Source: a virus
Virus record (IMG/VR): IMGVR_UViG_3300033747_000022
Coordinates: 124,001-188,000 of that record
Reading direction: 5' to 3' (one strand)
DNA: 64,000 bases
Made by a program: the position numbers and the translations under genes. This document shows positions 7,919 to 16,037 of the stretch, in pieces. The notes below the pieces were generated by a model, which saw only the letters and a list, made by a program, of their open reading frames with translations, was not told the DNA's origin and searched no databases. Numbering within the stretch: position 1 is the stretch's first letter; each line of letters begins with the position of its first letter.

Positions 7919-7933
7919 ATGGAGGTGCAAATA

Positions 7934-10747
7934 TTGAATTTAACACTTGATTTAAACAAGAAACAAAAAGAAGCAGTTTTGCACGATAAGGGGCCGTCAC
8001 TTGTTGTTGCCGGGGCTGGTAGTGGAAAAACAAGAGTTATAACATATCGTATAGCAAGACTTATTAAAGAAGGTATTTTTCCTTCTGAAATCCTAACTGT
8101 AACCTTTACAAATAAGGCAGCAAGCGAGATGGAAGATAGAGTAAAAAAGATTGTAGACTGTGATATATCAAGCATGTGGATTGGGACTTTTCACTCAATG
8201 TGTTTGAAAATCTTAAGCGAGAACTTAGATAAGATAGGCTACAAACCAAACTACCTCATATATGACACTGATGACTCTGTAAAAATAGTAAACGATATCA
8301 TAAACTCAATGGGGCTTGATGATAAAGTCTATGAAGATAAAAAAGTATTCTTTAAAATAACAGAAGCTAAAAGAAACTTAATATCATTTGCTAATTATCT
8401 GCAAAAGCTTGGTAGAGAGCCTTTTGAAAGAGATAGGTATATCCAGAAGATATACAAGGAATATTATAAAAGGTTAAAGAAAAATAATGCCTTTGACTTT
8501 ACTGACCTGATAACAAAAACAATTTATCTGTTTAGAAAATATCCTGAAGTTTTAGAACACTATCAAAATAAATTTAAGTATATTCAGTGTGATGAGTATC
8601 AAGACACAAATCACAGTCAGTATATAATACTTAAGATGCTGGCAGATAAACACAAAAATATTATGGCCGTAGGTGATTCCGACCAGTGCCAACCACCAAA
8701 TACCGAAGTCTTAACTACTAAAGGTTACAAAAAAATCAAAGACTTAGAGCCTGGTGTTGACAAGGTTCCTAGCTATGACAGGCGTGGTTCTTATGTAATT
8801 GGATTAAGTGATGATTATGGTTACGAAATTAAAAAAGGTATGAGAAATTACAAAGGCAAAATGTATGAAATAGAAACTGAAGATGGCAAAATATCTAAAT
8901 CAACTTATAACCATAAATGGCTTGTTAAGTGGACAAATAAATCTACTAACTATAATGTAGTCTACTTGATGCAAAAAGATGACAAATTTAGAGTAGGATG
9001 GTGTCAATTATTTAAAGCAGATGGGGGATTTCATTTAGGAGTTAGGTCAAGAATCGAAAAAGCAGATAAAGCATGGATTTTAAAGGTTGTAAAAACTAAA
9101 AAAGAAGCATTTGCCTGGGAAAGTATTATTGCTAGCAGGTATGGAATTCCACAATTAACTTTTCAGGAAACAAATGACGGAGCGACTAATGGTTATTTAA
9201 CAAAAGAAGTAATAAGTTCTGTTTATGAAAACTTATCATATGAAAGACTTTATAAAAATGCAAAAAAATGCCTCAAAGACCACGACAGAGAAATAGAATT
9301 TCCATTTTTTGACGTTGAAAATGTTTACCAAAGACGTGGCGGAAAATCTATTATAAAAATAAAAGCATGCAATTTTATTCCAGAACTTATGAAAGTTCCA
9401 GTCCATATTAAAGGAAAGAAGACAGAGTGGAAAAAAATAAAAAAGCTTAGAATTTATGATTATGATGGACCTGTTTATAGTTTAAATGTTGATAAATATC
9501 ACAAATATATAGCGGATGGAATTGTAACCTGCAATAGTATTTATGGATTTAGGGGTTCTGATATTCAGAATATAATAGATTTTGAAAAAGAGTATAAAAA
9601 TGTAAATATAATAAAACTTGAAAGAAATTACAGAAGCACATCTAACATTATAGAAGCCTCAAATGAGGTAGTTAAAAACAATAAAAAAAGAAGAGAGAAA
9701 GTTGCTTTTACTAAAGCTAAGCCCGGGTTTCCTATAGTTATAGCTGAAACATTTGACTCATATAAAGAGGCTGACTTTATAGTCAATACAATCAAAACTC
9801 TTACAGATGCAAATAATTATGACTATAAAGATATTACACTTCTTTATAGAAGTAATTATCAGTCGCAGAATTTCGAAACAGCTTTTGTTAATGCAGGAAT
9901 ACCTTACACAGTTGTTAAAGGTACAGGGTTTTTTGATAGAAAAGAAATAAAAGACCTTCTAGCATTTATTAGATTGACTGCAAATGTTGAAGACTCTCCT
10001 AGTTTAAATAGAATAATAAATCTAGAGAGTAACGGCATAGGTCCTGTAACTGTAGCAAAAATGCTTGAACACAGCTACAATACAATGCTTCCTCTGATAG
10101 ACGTAGTAAAGTCTCCCTCATCTGTAAAGGGTATAGGTAAAGTAAAGGGGGAGGCAGTATTAAAGATGTTTGATGAATACCTGAAGCCGATTATAGAGAT
10201 TAGGAAAGAAGACCTAGGCCTGCAGGAGACAATACTAAAAATATACGAAGACGTTCACTTTGAAGATATATTACTACAGGATGAAGAAACTTATGAAAAC
10301 AGAATGAAGAATGTAGAAGCATTTTTTGATTTTGTTAATAACTATGTTGAGAAAAATTCCAACGATGATTCACTTGTAGACTTTCTGCAAAATGTAAAGC
10401 TTATAAGTGACCAAGACCAGCTCGACCAGGACTCAGATAAGGTTAAATTAATGACTGTACATGCAGCCAAAGGTTTAGAATTTCCTGTAGTGTTCATGGT
10501 TGGGATGGAAGAAGAGACATTCCCTCACAAGTTCTCACTTGAAGAGCCTGACGGAGAGGAAGAGGAAAGAAGATTATGCTATGTAGCTATGACAAGAGCT
10601 GAAGAAAGATTGTTTCTTACCTACTGCAAGAGAAGATTTCAGTTCTATCAGTTTGTAGATAAAAAGCCTTCAAGGTTTATAGATGAAATACCTATGAAGT
10701 ATTCAAAGTTTATGATTTATAGTGATAAAAGCAAGAGGGCTATTTAG
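7934..10747 (+). CDS. UvrD/PcrA superfamily 1 DNA helicase containing an intein
   Basis: The TTG at 7934 is preferred because GGAGGTG lies 6 bases upstream; the ATG at 7919 is part of that ribosome site. Motif I AGAGSGKT is at residues 26-33; then TFTNKAASEM, YIQCDEYQDTN (motif II), MAVGDSDQ (interrupted by the intein, see 8687), SIYGFRG, LERNYRST, TVHAAKGLEF and YVAMTRAEERL. Of 937 residues, 283 are intein, leaving a 654-aa 3'-5' translocase/helicase. Likely role: unwinding during recombination, repair or replication restart. It follows dnaN directly. Confidence 0.93.
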   Translation: MNLTLDLNKKQKEAVLHDKGPSLVVAGAGSGKTRVITYRIARLIKEGIFPSEILTVTFTNKAASEMEDRVKKIVDCDISSMWIGTFHSMCLKILSENLDKIGYKPNYLIYDTDDSVKIVNDIINSMGLDDKVYEDKKVFFKITEAKRNLISFANYLQKLGREPFERDRYIQKIYKEYYKRLKKNNAFDFTDLITKTIYLFRKYPEVLEHYQNKFKYIQCDEYQDTNHSQYIILKMLADKHKNIMAVGDSDQCQPPNTEVLTTKGYKKIKDLEPGVDKVPSYDRRGSYVIGLSDDYGYEIKKGMRNYKGKMYEIETEDGKISKSTYNHKWLVKWTNKSTNYNVVYLMQKDDKFRVGWCQLFKADGGFHLGVRSRIEKADKAWILKVVKTKKEAFAWESIIASRYGIPQLTFQETNDGATNGYLTKEVISSVYENLSYERLYKNAKKCLKDHDREIEFPFFDVENVYQRRGGKSIIKIKACNFIPELMKVPVHIKGKKTEWKKIKKLRIYDYDGPVYSLNVDKYHKYIADGIVTCNSIYGFRGSDIQNIIDFEKEYKNVNIIKLERNYRSTSNIIEASNEVVKNNKKRREKVAFTKAKPGFPIVIAETFDSYKEADFIVNTIKTLTDANNYDYKDITLLYRSNYQSQNFETAFVNAGIPYTVVKGTGFFDRKEIKDLLAFIRLTANVEDSPSLNRIINLESNGIGPVTVAKMLEHSYNTMLPLIDVVKSPSSVKGIGKVKGEAVLKMFDEYLKPIIEIRKEDLGLQETILKIYEDVHFEDILLQDEETYENRMKNVEAFFDFVNNYVEKNSNDDSLVDFLQNVKLISDQDQLDQDSDKVKLMTVHAAKGLEFPVVFMVGMEEETFPHKFSLEEPDGEEEERRLCYVAMTRAEERLFLTYCKRRFQFYQFVDKKPSRFIDEIPMKYSKFMIYSDKSKRAI
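8687..9535 (+). mobile_element. intein in the UvrD-like helicase
   Basis: An in-frame 283-codon insertion between GDSDQ and SIYGFRG of helicase motif III. Block A starts CQPPNTEVLTTKGYKKI. Block B is SKSTYNHKWLVKW, block F YHKYIADGIV, and the C-terminal residues are TCN followed by Ser as +1 nucleophile. The middle domain has AWILKVVKTKKEAFAWE and YGIPQLTF, typical of UvrD/PcrA inteins, rather than LAGLIDADG. The penultimate residue is Cys where His is usual. Confidence 0.92.
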
Positions 10748-10758
10748 GAGTTGATATT

Positions 10759-10905
10759 TTGTTTAGTGTAAAAGAGTTTGATGTGAAAATAAAAAAAAAT
10801 AAAAAAAGTAAAAACTATATTTTGTACAGAGACACAAACAACAAACAGGATGTTAAATCTCAAATAAATAGAATTATAGATAGTAAATTAAATTGGAATT
10901 GGTAA
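10759..10905 (+). CDS. short ORF, possibly the 5' part of an interrupted gene (48 aa)
   Basis: TTG start 9 bases after TAGGAG, 48 basic residues (MFSVKEFDVKIKKNKKS), stopped by TAA at 10903. The same frame stays open straight after this stop through the next gene, as if one 203-codon frame had been cut by a nonsense codon. No family recognised. Confidence 0.55.
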   Translation: MFSVKEFDVKIKKNKKSKNYILYRDTNNKQDVKSQINRIIDSKLNWNW

Positions 10906-10944
10906 AAGTATGGTATACCTCACATATTTAATTCAAATGGTGAG

Positions 10945-11367
10945 GTGTACTATCTACATCCAGTAAGTAATTTAGAAATAGAGAAAGAATTTTTCAAATA
11001 TGGATTAAGAGGTCAGAAATATTTATTTTCGGTAAACAAAGACCTATTTTCATTTTATTATTCCAAAGACGCATTTATCACACTTAAAAACTTTGATTCT
11101 GAGCTTTATGAAGATGTCAAATCTTTATTCAAAAAGAAAAAATACGACAAGCTGATTTATACTTTTGCTATTGATTACACTAAGGAAAATATAATATCAA
11201 AGAAGATTCATTTAGATGCTGATTACATGGATAAAAGTGATATTAATTTAATAGAAGAAATTTCTGGTCAAAAAATAGACAGCTTAAAAGAAAAATTTAA
11301 TATAAAACGAAAGCTAGACCTTATAGCTTTTAACAAAGATAAAGAGTTTGCGTTTTATTTTAAATAA
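10945..11367 (+). CDS. hypothetical protein, possible 3' part of an interrupted gene (140 aa)
   Basis: The first usable start is GTG at 10945, but GGTGAG lies directly against it with no proper spacing. The frame is open back to 10906, next to the TAA of the preceding short ORF, and reads KYGIPHIFNSNGEV before the GTG. Lysine- and aromatic-rich, soluble, unknown. It may be a remnant of a 203-residue protein or a separately translated product. Confidence 0.6.
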   Translation: MYYLHPVSNLEIEKEFFKYGLRGQKYLFSVNKDLFSFYYSKDAFITLKNFDSELYEDVKSLFKKKKYDKLIYTFAIDYTKENIISKKIHLDADYMDKSDINLIEEISGQKIDSLKEKFNIKRKLDLIAFNKDKEFAFYFK

Positions 11368-11386
11368 AAAAAAAGGGGGAGATTAA

Positions 11387-11647
11387 ATGGTAGAATGTCC
11401 AGTATGCCAAAAGGGAGAAATTGTAACTGAAAGAATCACAGAAGAATCAACAGTTTACTCAATGGGTCATGAAAGTCAGGATTCACCAAGGGTTGTAGAA
11501 ATGGAGTTTTATGAACACAAAGAAACTGTGGACATCTTAGATGAAGAAGTTTACTGTACAAATTGCAAGACTAGTTTTGAGCATGAAGTATCCAATGACA
11601 CAGAATATTATATAACAGCAAATTTAGAAAAGGTGGTTTTAAAATAA
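11387..11647 (+). CDS. zinc-ribbon protein (86 aa)
   Basis: Starts MVECPVCQKGEI and has a second cysteine pair in VYCTNCKTSFEH, so two CxxC knuckles frame an acidic insert. This is the outline of a YgiT-type zinc ribbon, but the rest is too short to name. AAGGGGGAG site before ATG. Its TAA overlaps the thyX ATG by one base. Confidence 0.75.
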   Translation: MVECPVCQKGEIVTERITEESTVYSMGHESQDSPRVVEMEFYEHKETVDILDEEVYCTNCKTSFEHEVSNDTEYYITANLEKVVLK

Positions 11648-13263
11648 TGCAGGTGACTTTATTAGAGGAAGGAACATCAAACAATCCAGTAATGAGTATA
11701 GCGATGGCTGCCAGTCGTTGCTATGATTCGGAACCGACAAAAGAGCTAGTCAGAAATGTATTGAATTCAGGACATAATTCTATGGCTGAGTTTGCAGCTT
11801 TTCATTTTAATATCAAAAAGGGAAGTAGAGTGTTTTCTCATCAGCTTGTAAGAAAAAGAGCGGGGGTAAGTTTTTGTTTAAGTGGTGATACAAGAATATA
11901 TTCAGACTATCAAAATGGTAGTGTACATCCTAAGACACTCAAAGAACTCTATAATACTACAATTAATGGATTAAAACACACAAACGTAAGATGTGTTGAT
12001 GAAGAAAATAAAATAATTACTAAAAATAAACCAATATCCATAATAAAATCTGGTATAAAAGATGTTTATACTGTAAAAACAAAAGATGGTTATAGTATAA
12101 AATCTACAAAAGAGCATAAATTTTTAACAGATAACGGCTGGAAAAGATTAAAAAACATAAAAGAAGGAGATATAATTTACACAAATGGAGAGCCATTATA
12201 TAGGGATAAAAACTGGTTAGAAAAAAAATATCACAAAGAAAATTTATCACAAAAAAAGATTGCCACTTTATGTAACTGTTCTCATCACACTATTAGGAAA
12301 TGGATTAGAAAATATAATTTACAAAAAGAGTTAGGAAGTTGGTCTTTAGGTGTTGAGCCGCCAAATAAAGGAAAAACAAAAGATAATTATAAACCAATGA
12401 AAATAAGCTCTGAAAAATTAAAAGGAGAAAATAACCCTAATTATAAAAAAGGTGAAAAATTTGTAGGAGAAAAAAATCATCAATGGAAAGGAAATAATAT
12501 CAAAAATACTGGTGGATATACTCGTGTCCAGAGGCATTTTGATAGAAAATATAAATGTGAAATTTGCGATAAAGAAACTAAATTTACCGAAGTTCATCAT
12601 ATAGATAAAAACCCTTCAAATGATTCAGATGATAATTTAATAGAGCTTTGTAGAACATGCCACGCAGTCCAGCATTATGGAGTAAAAGTTAAACAAATAA
12701 GACTTTCAGAAATTAAAAGCATTGAATATTCAGGAAAAGAAATGACTTATGATTTAGAAATGAAAAATCCACATCATAATTTTATAGCTAATGGTTTTGT
12801 TGTACACAATTCTCAGCGTTCACAGCGCTATGTAAATGAGGATGGTTTTGGTTATGTAACACCAGATACCATCAAAAAAGAGAGTTTTACTCACTATGAA
12901 TATGATGAAATGATTTCTAAGCTCCATGATTTATATAATCAATTTGTTGAAATGGGGATACCAAAAGAAGACGCAAGATTTATACTTCCAAATTCAACTG
13001 AAACAGAAATAGATGTAATGATTAACCTTCATTCACTTATGGATTTAGCAAAAGAAAGGTTATGTACCAGAGCTCAGTGGGAAATAAGAGATATTGTCTG
13101 GCAGATGAGAAACCAGGTTGTGGCCAAATGGCCTATCTTTGGAGAATATATCAAGCCTAAATGTCAGGTTATAGGTTACTGTCCTGAGCATAAAAGCTGT
13201 GGTTTAACTATTCACAAAAGTGAGGTCAGAGATTTATTTAAACCAGGTAAAAAGGAGGCATAA
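11647..13263 (+). CDS. thyX: FAD-dependent thymidylate synthase ThyX containing an intein
   Basis: The N-terminal exteins read LNSGHNSMAEFAAFHF and FSHQLVRKRAGVSF, then a 312-residue intein, then SQRSQRYVNEDGFGY, FILPNSTETEIDVMINLHSL and AQWEIRDIVWQMRNQV. These are the ThyX family landmarks. Removing the intein gives a 226-aa enzyme, normal for ThyX. The signature RHR-x7/8-S becomes RKR-AGVSFSQR-S, with Lys for His. The enzyme makes dTMP from dUMP with methylene-THF and FADH2, fed by dCTP deaminase and dUTPase of this phage. Confidence 0.93.
   Translation: MQVTLLEEGTSNNPVMSIAMAASRCYDSEPTKELVRNVLNSGHNSMAEFAAFHFNIKKGSRVFSHQLVRKRAGVSFCLSGDTRIYSDYQNGSVHPKTLKELYNTTINGLKHTNVRCVDEENKIITKNKPISIIKSGIKDVYTVKTKDGYSIKSTKEHKFLTDNGWKRLKNIKEGDIIYTNGEPLYRDKNWLEKKYHKENLSQKKIATLCNCSHHTIRKWIRKYNLQKELGSWSLGVEPPNKGKTKDNYKPMKISSEKLKGENNPNYKKGEKFVGEKNHQWKGNNIKNTGGYTRVQRHFDRKYKCEICDKETKFTEVHHIDKNPSNDSDDNLIELCRTCHAVQHYGVKVKQIRLSEIKSIEYSGKEMTYDLEMKNPHHNFIANGFVVHNSQRSQRYVNEDGFGYVTPDTIKKESFTHYEYDEMISKLHDLYNQFVEMGIPKEDARFILPNSTETEIDVMINLHSLMDLAKERLCTRAQWEIRDIVWQMRNQVVAKWPIFGEYIKPKCQVIGYCPEHKSCGLTIHKSEVRDLFKPGKKEA
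11875..12810 (+). mobile_element. HNH-endonuclease intein in thyX
   Basis: In-frame 312-codon insertion starting CLSGDTRIYSDY, with block B TKEHKFLTDNGWK and C-terminal HHNFIANGFVVHN before Ser. Between the splicing blocks lie a helix-turn-helix (SQKKIATLCNCSHHTIRKWI), NUMOD3-like GENNPNYKKGE and GEKNHQWKG repeats, and an HNH nuclease (YKCEICDKE, VHHIDKNPSNDSDDN, LCRTCH). It interrupts the ThyX signature motif. Confidence 0.93.
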
Positions 13264-13264
13264 A

Positions 13265-13456
13265 ATGGAAGAAAATTTAATTGATAGAATTGTTGATGCT
13301 ATAAACAATGATGATGTATCAAGTGACAAAAAAGAAATTTATATCACAGATTTTTATAACGAACTTAACTCTGATAAAAAAGCAGTTGTGGATGAGCTGA
13401 TGATGGATTTAACAGGTTGGAGATTAGAAACCTTAATAAACAATGAGAATTATTAA
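13265..13456 (+). CDS. small hypothetical protein (63 aa)
   Basis: ATG 7 bases after AAGGAGG, which lies in the last codons of thyX. Acidic helical protein (MEENLIDRIVDAINNDD). No family recognised. Confidence 0.7.
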   Translation: MEENLIDRIVDAINNDDVSSDKKEIYITDFYNELNSDKKAVVDELMMDLTGWRLETLINNENY

Positions 13457-13471
13457 AAGGAGGAATAAATC

Positions 13472-13663
13472 ATGAGTAAACAGGTAGGATGTTTAATTTG
13501 GACAGAAGATGATGTTCTAGGAGCAATGGAGGACAATGAAATTGAATTAACAGAGGACAATATTGAAAGAGCAGTTTCTGCTGTTGAGAATGCCAATATG
13601 GGGTATGCAATACAGATAGTAAACGAAGAAATTGATGAAGTTGTAAGCTCTGAGTTTAACTAG
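13472..13663 (+). CDS. small hypothetical protein (63 aa)
   Basis: ATG after AAAAGGAGG. Very acidic (net negative throughout), one cysteine, predicted helices. Acidic small proteins of this type in phages often mimic DNA or bind host factors, but nothing here proves that. Confidence 0.7.
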   Translation: MSKQVGCLIWTEDDVLGAMEDNEIELTEDNIERAVSAVENANMGYAIQIVNEEIDEVVSSEFN

Positions 13664-13674
13664 GAGGTAATTTT

Positions 13675-13830
13675 ATGTTTGGAGACAATATTAAAGAAGA
13701 AATTCTTTTTTATCCTGACGTTGAAGAAGATGAGGATTTTCTTATTAAAAGTATTCAGGAAGAGCATAACACAAGATTAGATGATGCTCTTGACCATATA
13801 GTCGAAGAATTAAATAAAGATATATTTTAA
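13675..13830 (+). CDS. small acidic protein (51 aa)
   Basis: ATG at 13675, 8 bases after TAGGAGG that overlaps the previous stop. 51 residues starting MFGDNIKEEILFYPD, strongly acidic and helical. Kept because it has an ideal ribosome site and fills the space between two genes exactly. Confidence 0.65.
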   Translation: MFGDNIKEEILFYPDVEEDEDFLIKSIQEEHNTRLDDALDHIVEELNKDIF

Positions 13831-13845
13831 AAGGGGGTATTAAAG

Positions 13846-14115
13846 ATGAAGAAAGAAATGTATGAATTTTCATTTCTATATGAGGTTGGAGGTTATGATT
13901 TAGGATGTGATAATTATTCTGTTTTAGCTGAAAATCCTGATAATGCAATTGATTCATTTATGGAGGCTTTTGATTTGGAAAGTTATGATGTACTAAGCTG
14001 GAATGAAGAAGAAACCGAGTTCGAAATTAGACTTTATAAAGAGAGAAAACAAGAAGAACTGCTTAATCAATATTTTGTTTATAAAGTTTTGGCTTTAAAT
14101 TCAAAAGCAGCATGA
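13846..14115 (+). CDS. hypothetical protein (89 aa)
   Basis: ATG after AAAAGGGGG. Begins MKKEMYEFSFLYEVGGYDLG and is acidic. The alternating strand-helix pattern (FSFLYEV, NYSVLAENPDNAIDSFMEAF) resembles small phage proteins that process amino-terminal beta-hairpins, but no family is recognised. Confidence 0.7.
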   Translation: MKKEMYEFSFLYEVGGYDLGCDNYSVLAENPDNAIDSFMEAFDLESYDVLSWNEEETEFEIRLYKERKQEELLNQYFVYKVLALNSKAA

Positions 14116-14147
14116 CAGATTTATTAATAAAAAGGAGGGTTATATAA

Positions 14148-14732
14148 ATGAGTGATTATTATAATAATGTAATACACAAGATGGACAAAAGAGGCGAGAT
14201 GCTGGTTGTTAAAGATATAACCAATGATGAGTGGGATGTGCAGGATTACAACAGTTTTAAGCTTGAATATGTTCAGTATAATAAAAGCAACACAGCTGTA
14301 AAAAGATATCCTGTATTTGTGGATGCAGATGAACTTAACGGCTGTCTATCACAGATATTAACTGGCAATTATTCAAAAACTATCGGCTGGCATGAATTTT
14401 ACGGAGGCAGCAAGAAAAGAGGTTTAGCTGAACAGCTTAAAGGCAAGGAAATGCAGCCTTTAGTAAACGGAGTTGAATCAAGAAAACTAACTATAGGTGT
14501 CAACAAAGGTGGCTGGTTTGACTTTAAAATCAGTATTGGAAGAGGTAGTGTAGGAAATAGAGGAGAGATTAAACCTTCTGGCAACCCTATTGATGAAGTT
14601 AAGTTTTCTATCAGTCCTAAACAGGCTGTAATTTTGGCAAAAACTATTGAAACTTATGTAATTGCTAAAAAGTCACTTGCTATAAGAATTTACACCAAAA
14701 ACAAAATGCAAAAAATCAAGGAGGCTGGCTAA
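14148..14732 (+). CDS. hypothetical protein (194 aa)
   Basis: ATG after AAAGGAGG. A central LTIGVNKGGWFDFKISIGRG segment and C-terminal SPKQAVILAKTIETYVIAKKS suggest a beta-sheet core followed by a helix. It may bind nucleic acid through its basic C-terminus; no named family. Ends 2 bases before the dUTPase start. Confidence 0.75.
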   Translation: MSDYYNNVIHKMDKRGEMLVVKDITNDEWDVQDYNSFKLEYVQYNKSNTAVKRYPVFVDADELNGCLSQILTGNYSKTIGWHEFYGGSKKRGLAEQLKGKEMQPLVNGVESRKLTIGVNKGGWFDFKISIGRGSVGNRGEIKPSGNPIDEVKFSISPKQAVILAKTIETYVIAKKSLAIRIYTKNKMQKIKEAG

Positions 14733-14734
14733 TC

Positions 14735-15232
14735 TTGTCAGAGGAAATTAAAATAAAGTATTTAGATAAAAATATAGATAAATTAAAAAAAGTAGAGCAT
14801 GGTGACTGGGTTGATTTGAGAGTCAGCTCAGTCAAATTAAGCAGGAATAAGAAGTCTTTTGTTGAAATAAGTAAAGCAGACCCCAAAGGAAAAGAGTTAA
14901 GTTTTAAAAAAGGTGATGTGTTAAAAATAGGTTTGGGAGTAGCAATGGAGCTTCCTAAAGGTTATGAAGCTAATGCAGTGCCAAGAAGCAGCACATTTAA
15001 ACACTACGGATTAATACAGCTCAACCATTTTGGGATTATAGACGAAAGCTATAATGGAAATAATGACCAATGGATATTTATGGGATATGCATTAAAAGAT
15101 GGAAAAATATCTAAAAATGACAGGGTCTGTCAATTTAGAATCAATAAAAAGATGCCTGATATTAATTTTAAGATTGTTGAAGATTTAGAAAATGAGAATA
15201 GGGGCGGAATAGGTTCAACAGGTAAACAGTAA
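14735..15232 (+). CDS. dut: dUTPase
   Basis: TTG start 10 bases after AAGGAGG. The trimeric dUTPase motifs appear in order: VDLRVSS (I), PRSSTFKHYGLIQLNHFG (II), GIIDESYNGNNDQW (III, with the catalytic Asp), DRVCQFRINKK (IV) and the C-terminal RGGIGSTG arm (V). 165 aa, normal length. It splits dUTP to dUMP, giving ThyX its substrate and keeping uracil out of phage DNA. A hairpin leader to the next gene follows. Confidence 0.93.
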   Translation: MSEEIKIKYLDKNIDKLKKVEHGDWVDLRVSSVKLSRNKKSFVEISKADPKGKELSFKKGDVLKIGLGVAMELPKGYEANAVPRSSTFKHYGLIQLNHFGIIDESYNGNNDQWIFMGYALKDGKISKNDRVCQFRINKKMPDINFKIVEDLENENRGGIGSTGKQ

Positions 15233-15236
15233 AAAA

Positions 15237-15271
15237 GGGGGCCTTGTGCCCCCGAAATAAGGGGGTACAAG
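15237..15271 (+). promoter_or_regulatory. paired alternative hairpins covering the next ribosome site
   Basis: GGGGGC-CTTGT-GCCCCC (15237-15253) is a perfect 6-bp hairpin. Its 3' half can instead pair downstream: CTTGTGCCCCC (15243-15253) with GGGGGTACAAG (15261-15271), 11 pairs including one G-U. The second form buries the Shine-Dalgarno GGGGG right before the ATG at 15272. A similar CTTGT-loop hairpin precedes the gene at 20891. Confidence 0.6.
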
Positions 15272-15436
15272 ATGAGCGAAAGAATCACTAAAAAGTGGAT
15301 TAGCAAACTTTCTAACGAAAGATTACTGGAAGTATTTGAAAGTTTAGCAGGAGAAGCATATATAAAAAACACTAAAAAATCCTATAGAGAACTAAGATAC
15401 TGTAAAGAAGAAGTCATGAAAAGAATTAAAGAATAA
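15272..15436 (+). CDS. small basic hypothetical protein (54 aa)
   Basis: ATG directly after the hairpin leader; ribosome site AAGGGGGT lies inside the hairpin. 54 residues beginning MSERITKKWISKLSNERLL, helical and basic, possibly nucleic-acid binding. Translation is probably controlled by the leader structure. Confidence 0.7.
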   Translation: MSERITKKWISKLSNERLLEVFESLAGEAYIKNTKKSYRELRYCKEEVMKRIKE

Positions 15437-15455
15437 AAAAAGGAGGGATATATAT

Positions 15456-15701
15456 ATGTTTATAGTAGGTCAGTGCAGCAAATGTAAAAGCTATGGATTA
15501 ATGGATATCGGAGAACACAGCAAAGAAGAGGTTAATGATTTTTTAAAAAAGGCTGAGTTTGGAGAATGTTCTTTCGGAGGCTGGCATGTTGAGTTAGGCA
15601 AAATGGATGAATATATAAACCTTGATTGGGATGAGGTTTATAAATCTAAAGAAGAAGCGCAAAAAGTAGTTGACAACAAAAATAAAAGGGGTGAAAATTA
15701 A
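15456..15701 (+). CDS. hypothetical protein with N-terminal CxxC (81 aa)
   Basis: ATG after AAAGGAGGG. Starts MFIVGQCSKCKSYGLMDIGE, one CxxC knuckle, then a region FGECSFGGWHVELGKMDEYI with a third cysteine. Possibly a half zinc ribbon. No family recognised. Confidence 0.72.
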   Translation: MFIVGQCSKCKSYGLMDIGEHSKEEVNDFLKKAEFGECSFGGWHVELGKMDEYINLDWDEVYKSKEEAQKVVDNKNKRGEN

Positions 15702-15702
15702 T

Positions 15703-16023
15703 ATGGGAGCAACAGTAATAGCATTTGATTTAGAAGAATTAAAAGAAATTATGGAAAGAAAAAAACTAGATACACTTGATGATATAGAAAACACTGCCTA
15801 TTTGACACAGAGCAATTTTGGTGGTATGGTTATCCTGGTTAATAAATCTGGTGATGGAGTATTTGTACAGGAAGTTTGGGATAGCGGCAGTAAGGATATC
15901 GAAGAAGCTGAAATTTTTTACGACGAAGAGTGGGAATATGGCAACGAAGGAGAAGCTTACGCCTACTTTGATTATGAAGATGAAAAATACTATTTAGCAG
16001 AATTTATGAGAAAAAATTACTAA
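15703..16023 (+). CDS. acidic hypothetical protein (106 aa)
   Basis: ATG at 15703 chosen because AAGGGGTG stands 8 bases upstream. Strongly acidic (EEAEIFYDEEWEYGNEGEAY), one domain, no cysteines. Its charge would fit a DNA mimic or an inhibitor, but function is unknown. Confidence 0.75.
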   Translation: MGATVIAFDLEELKEIMERKKLDTLDDIENTAYLTQSNFGGMVILVNKSGDGVFVQEVWDSGSKDIEEAEIFYDEEWEYGNEGEAYAYFDYEDEKYYLAEFMRKNY

Positions 16024-16037
16024 TAGGGGGTGACTGA

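Noticed and set aside
7919-7933. ATG 7919 as start of the UvrD-like helicase
   Set aside because: The ATG is part of the sequence GGAGGTG that serves as ribosome site for the TTG at 7934.
10891-10919. Promoter before the 10945 gene (TATGGTATACC)
   Set aside because: Extended -10 present but no -35 at a usable distance (AATTGG at 17 bases); too weak to list.
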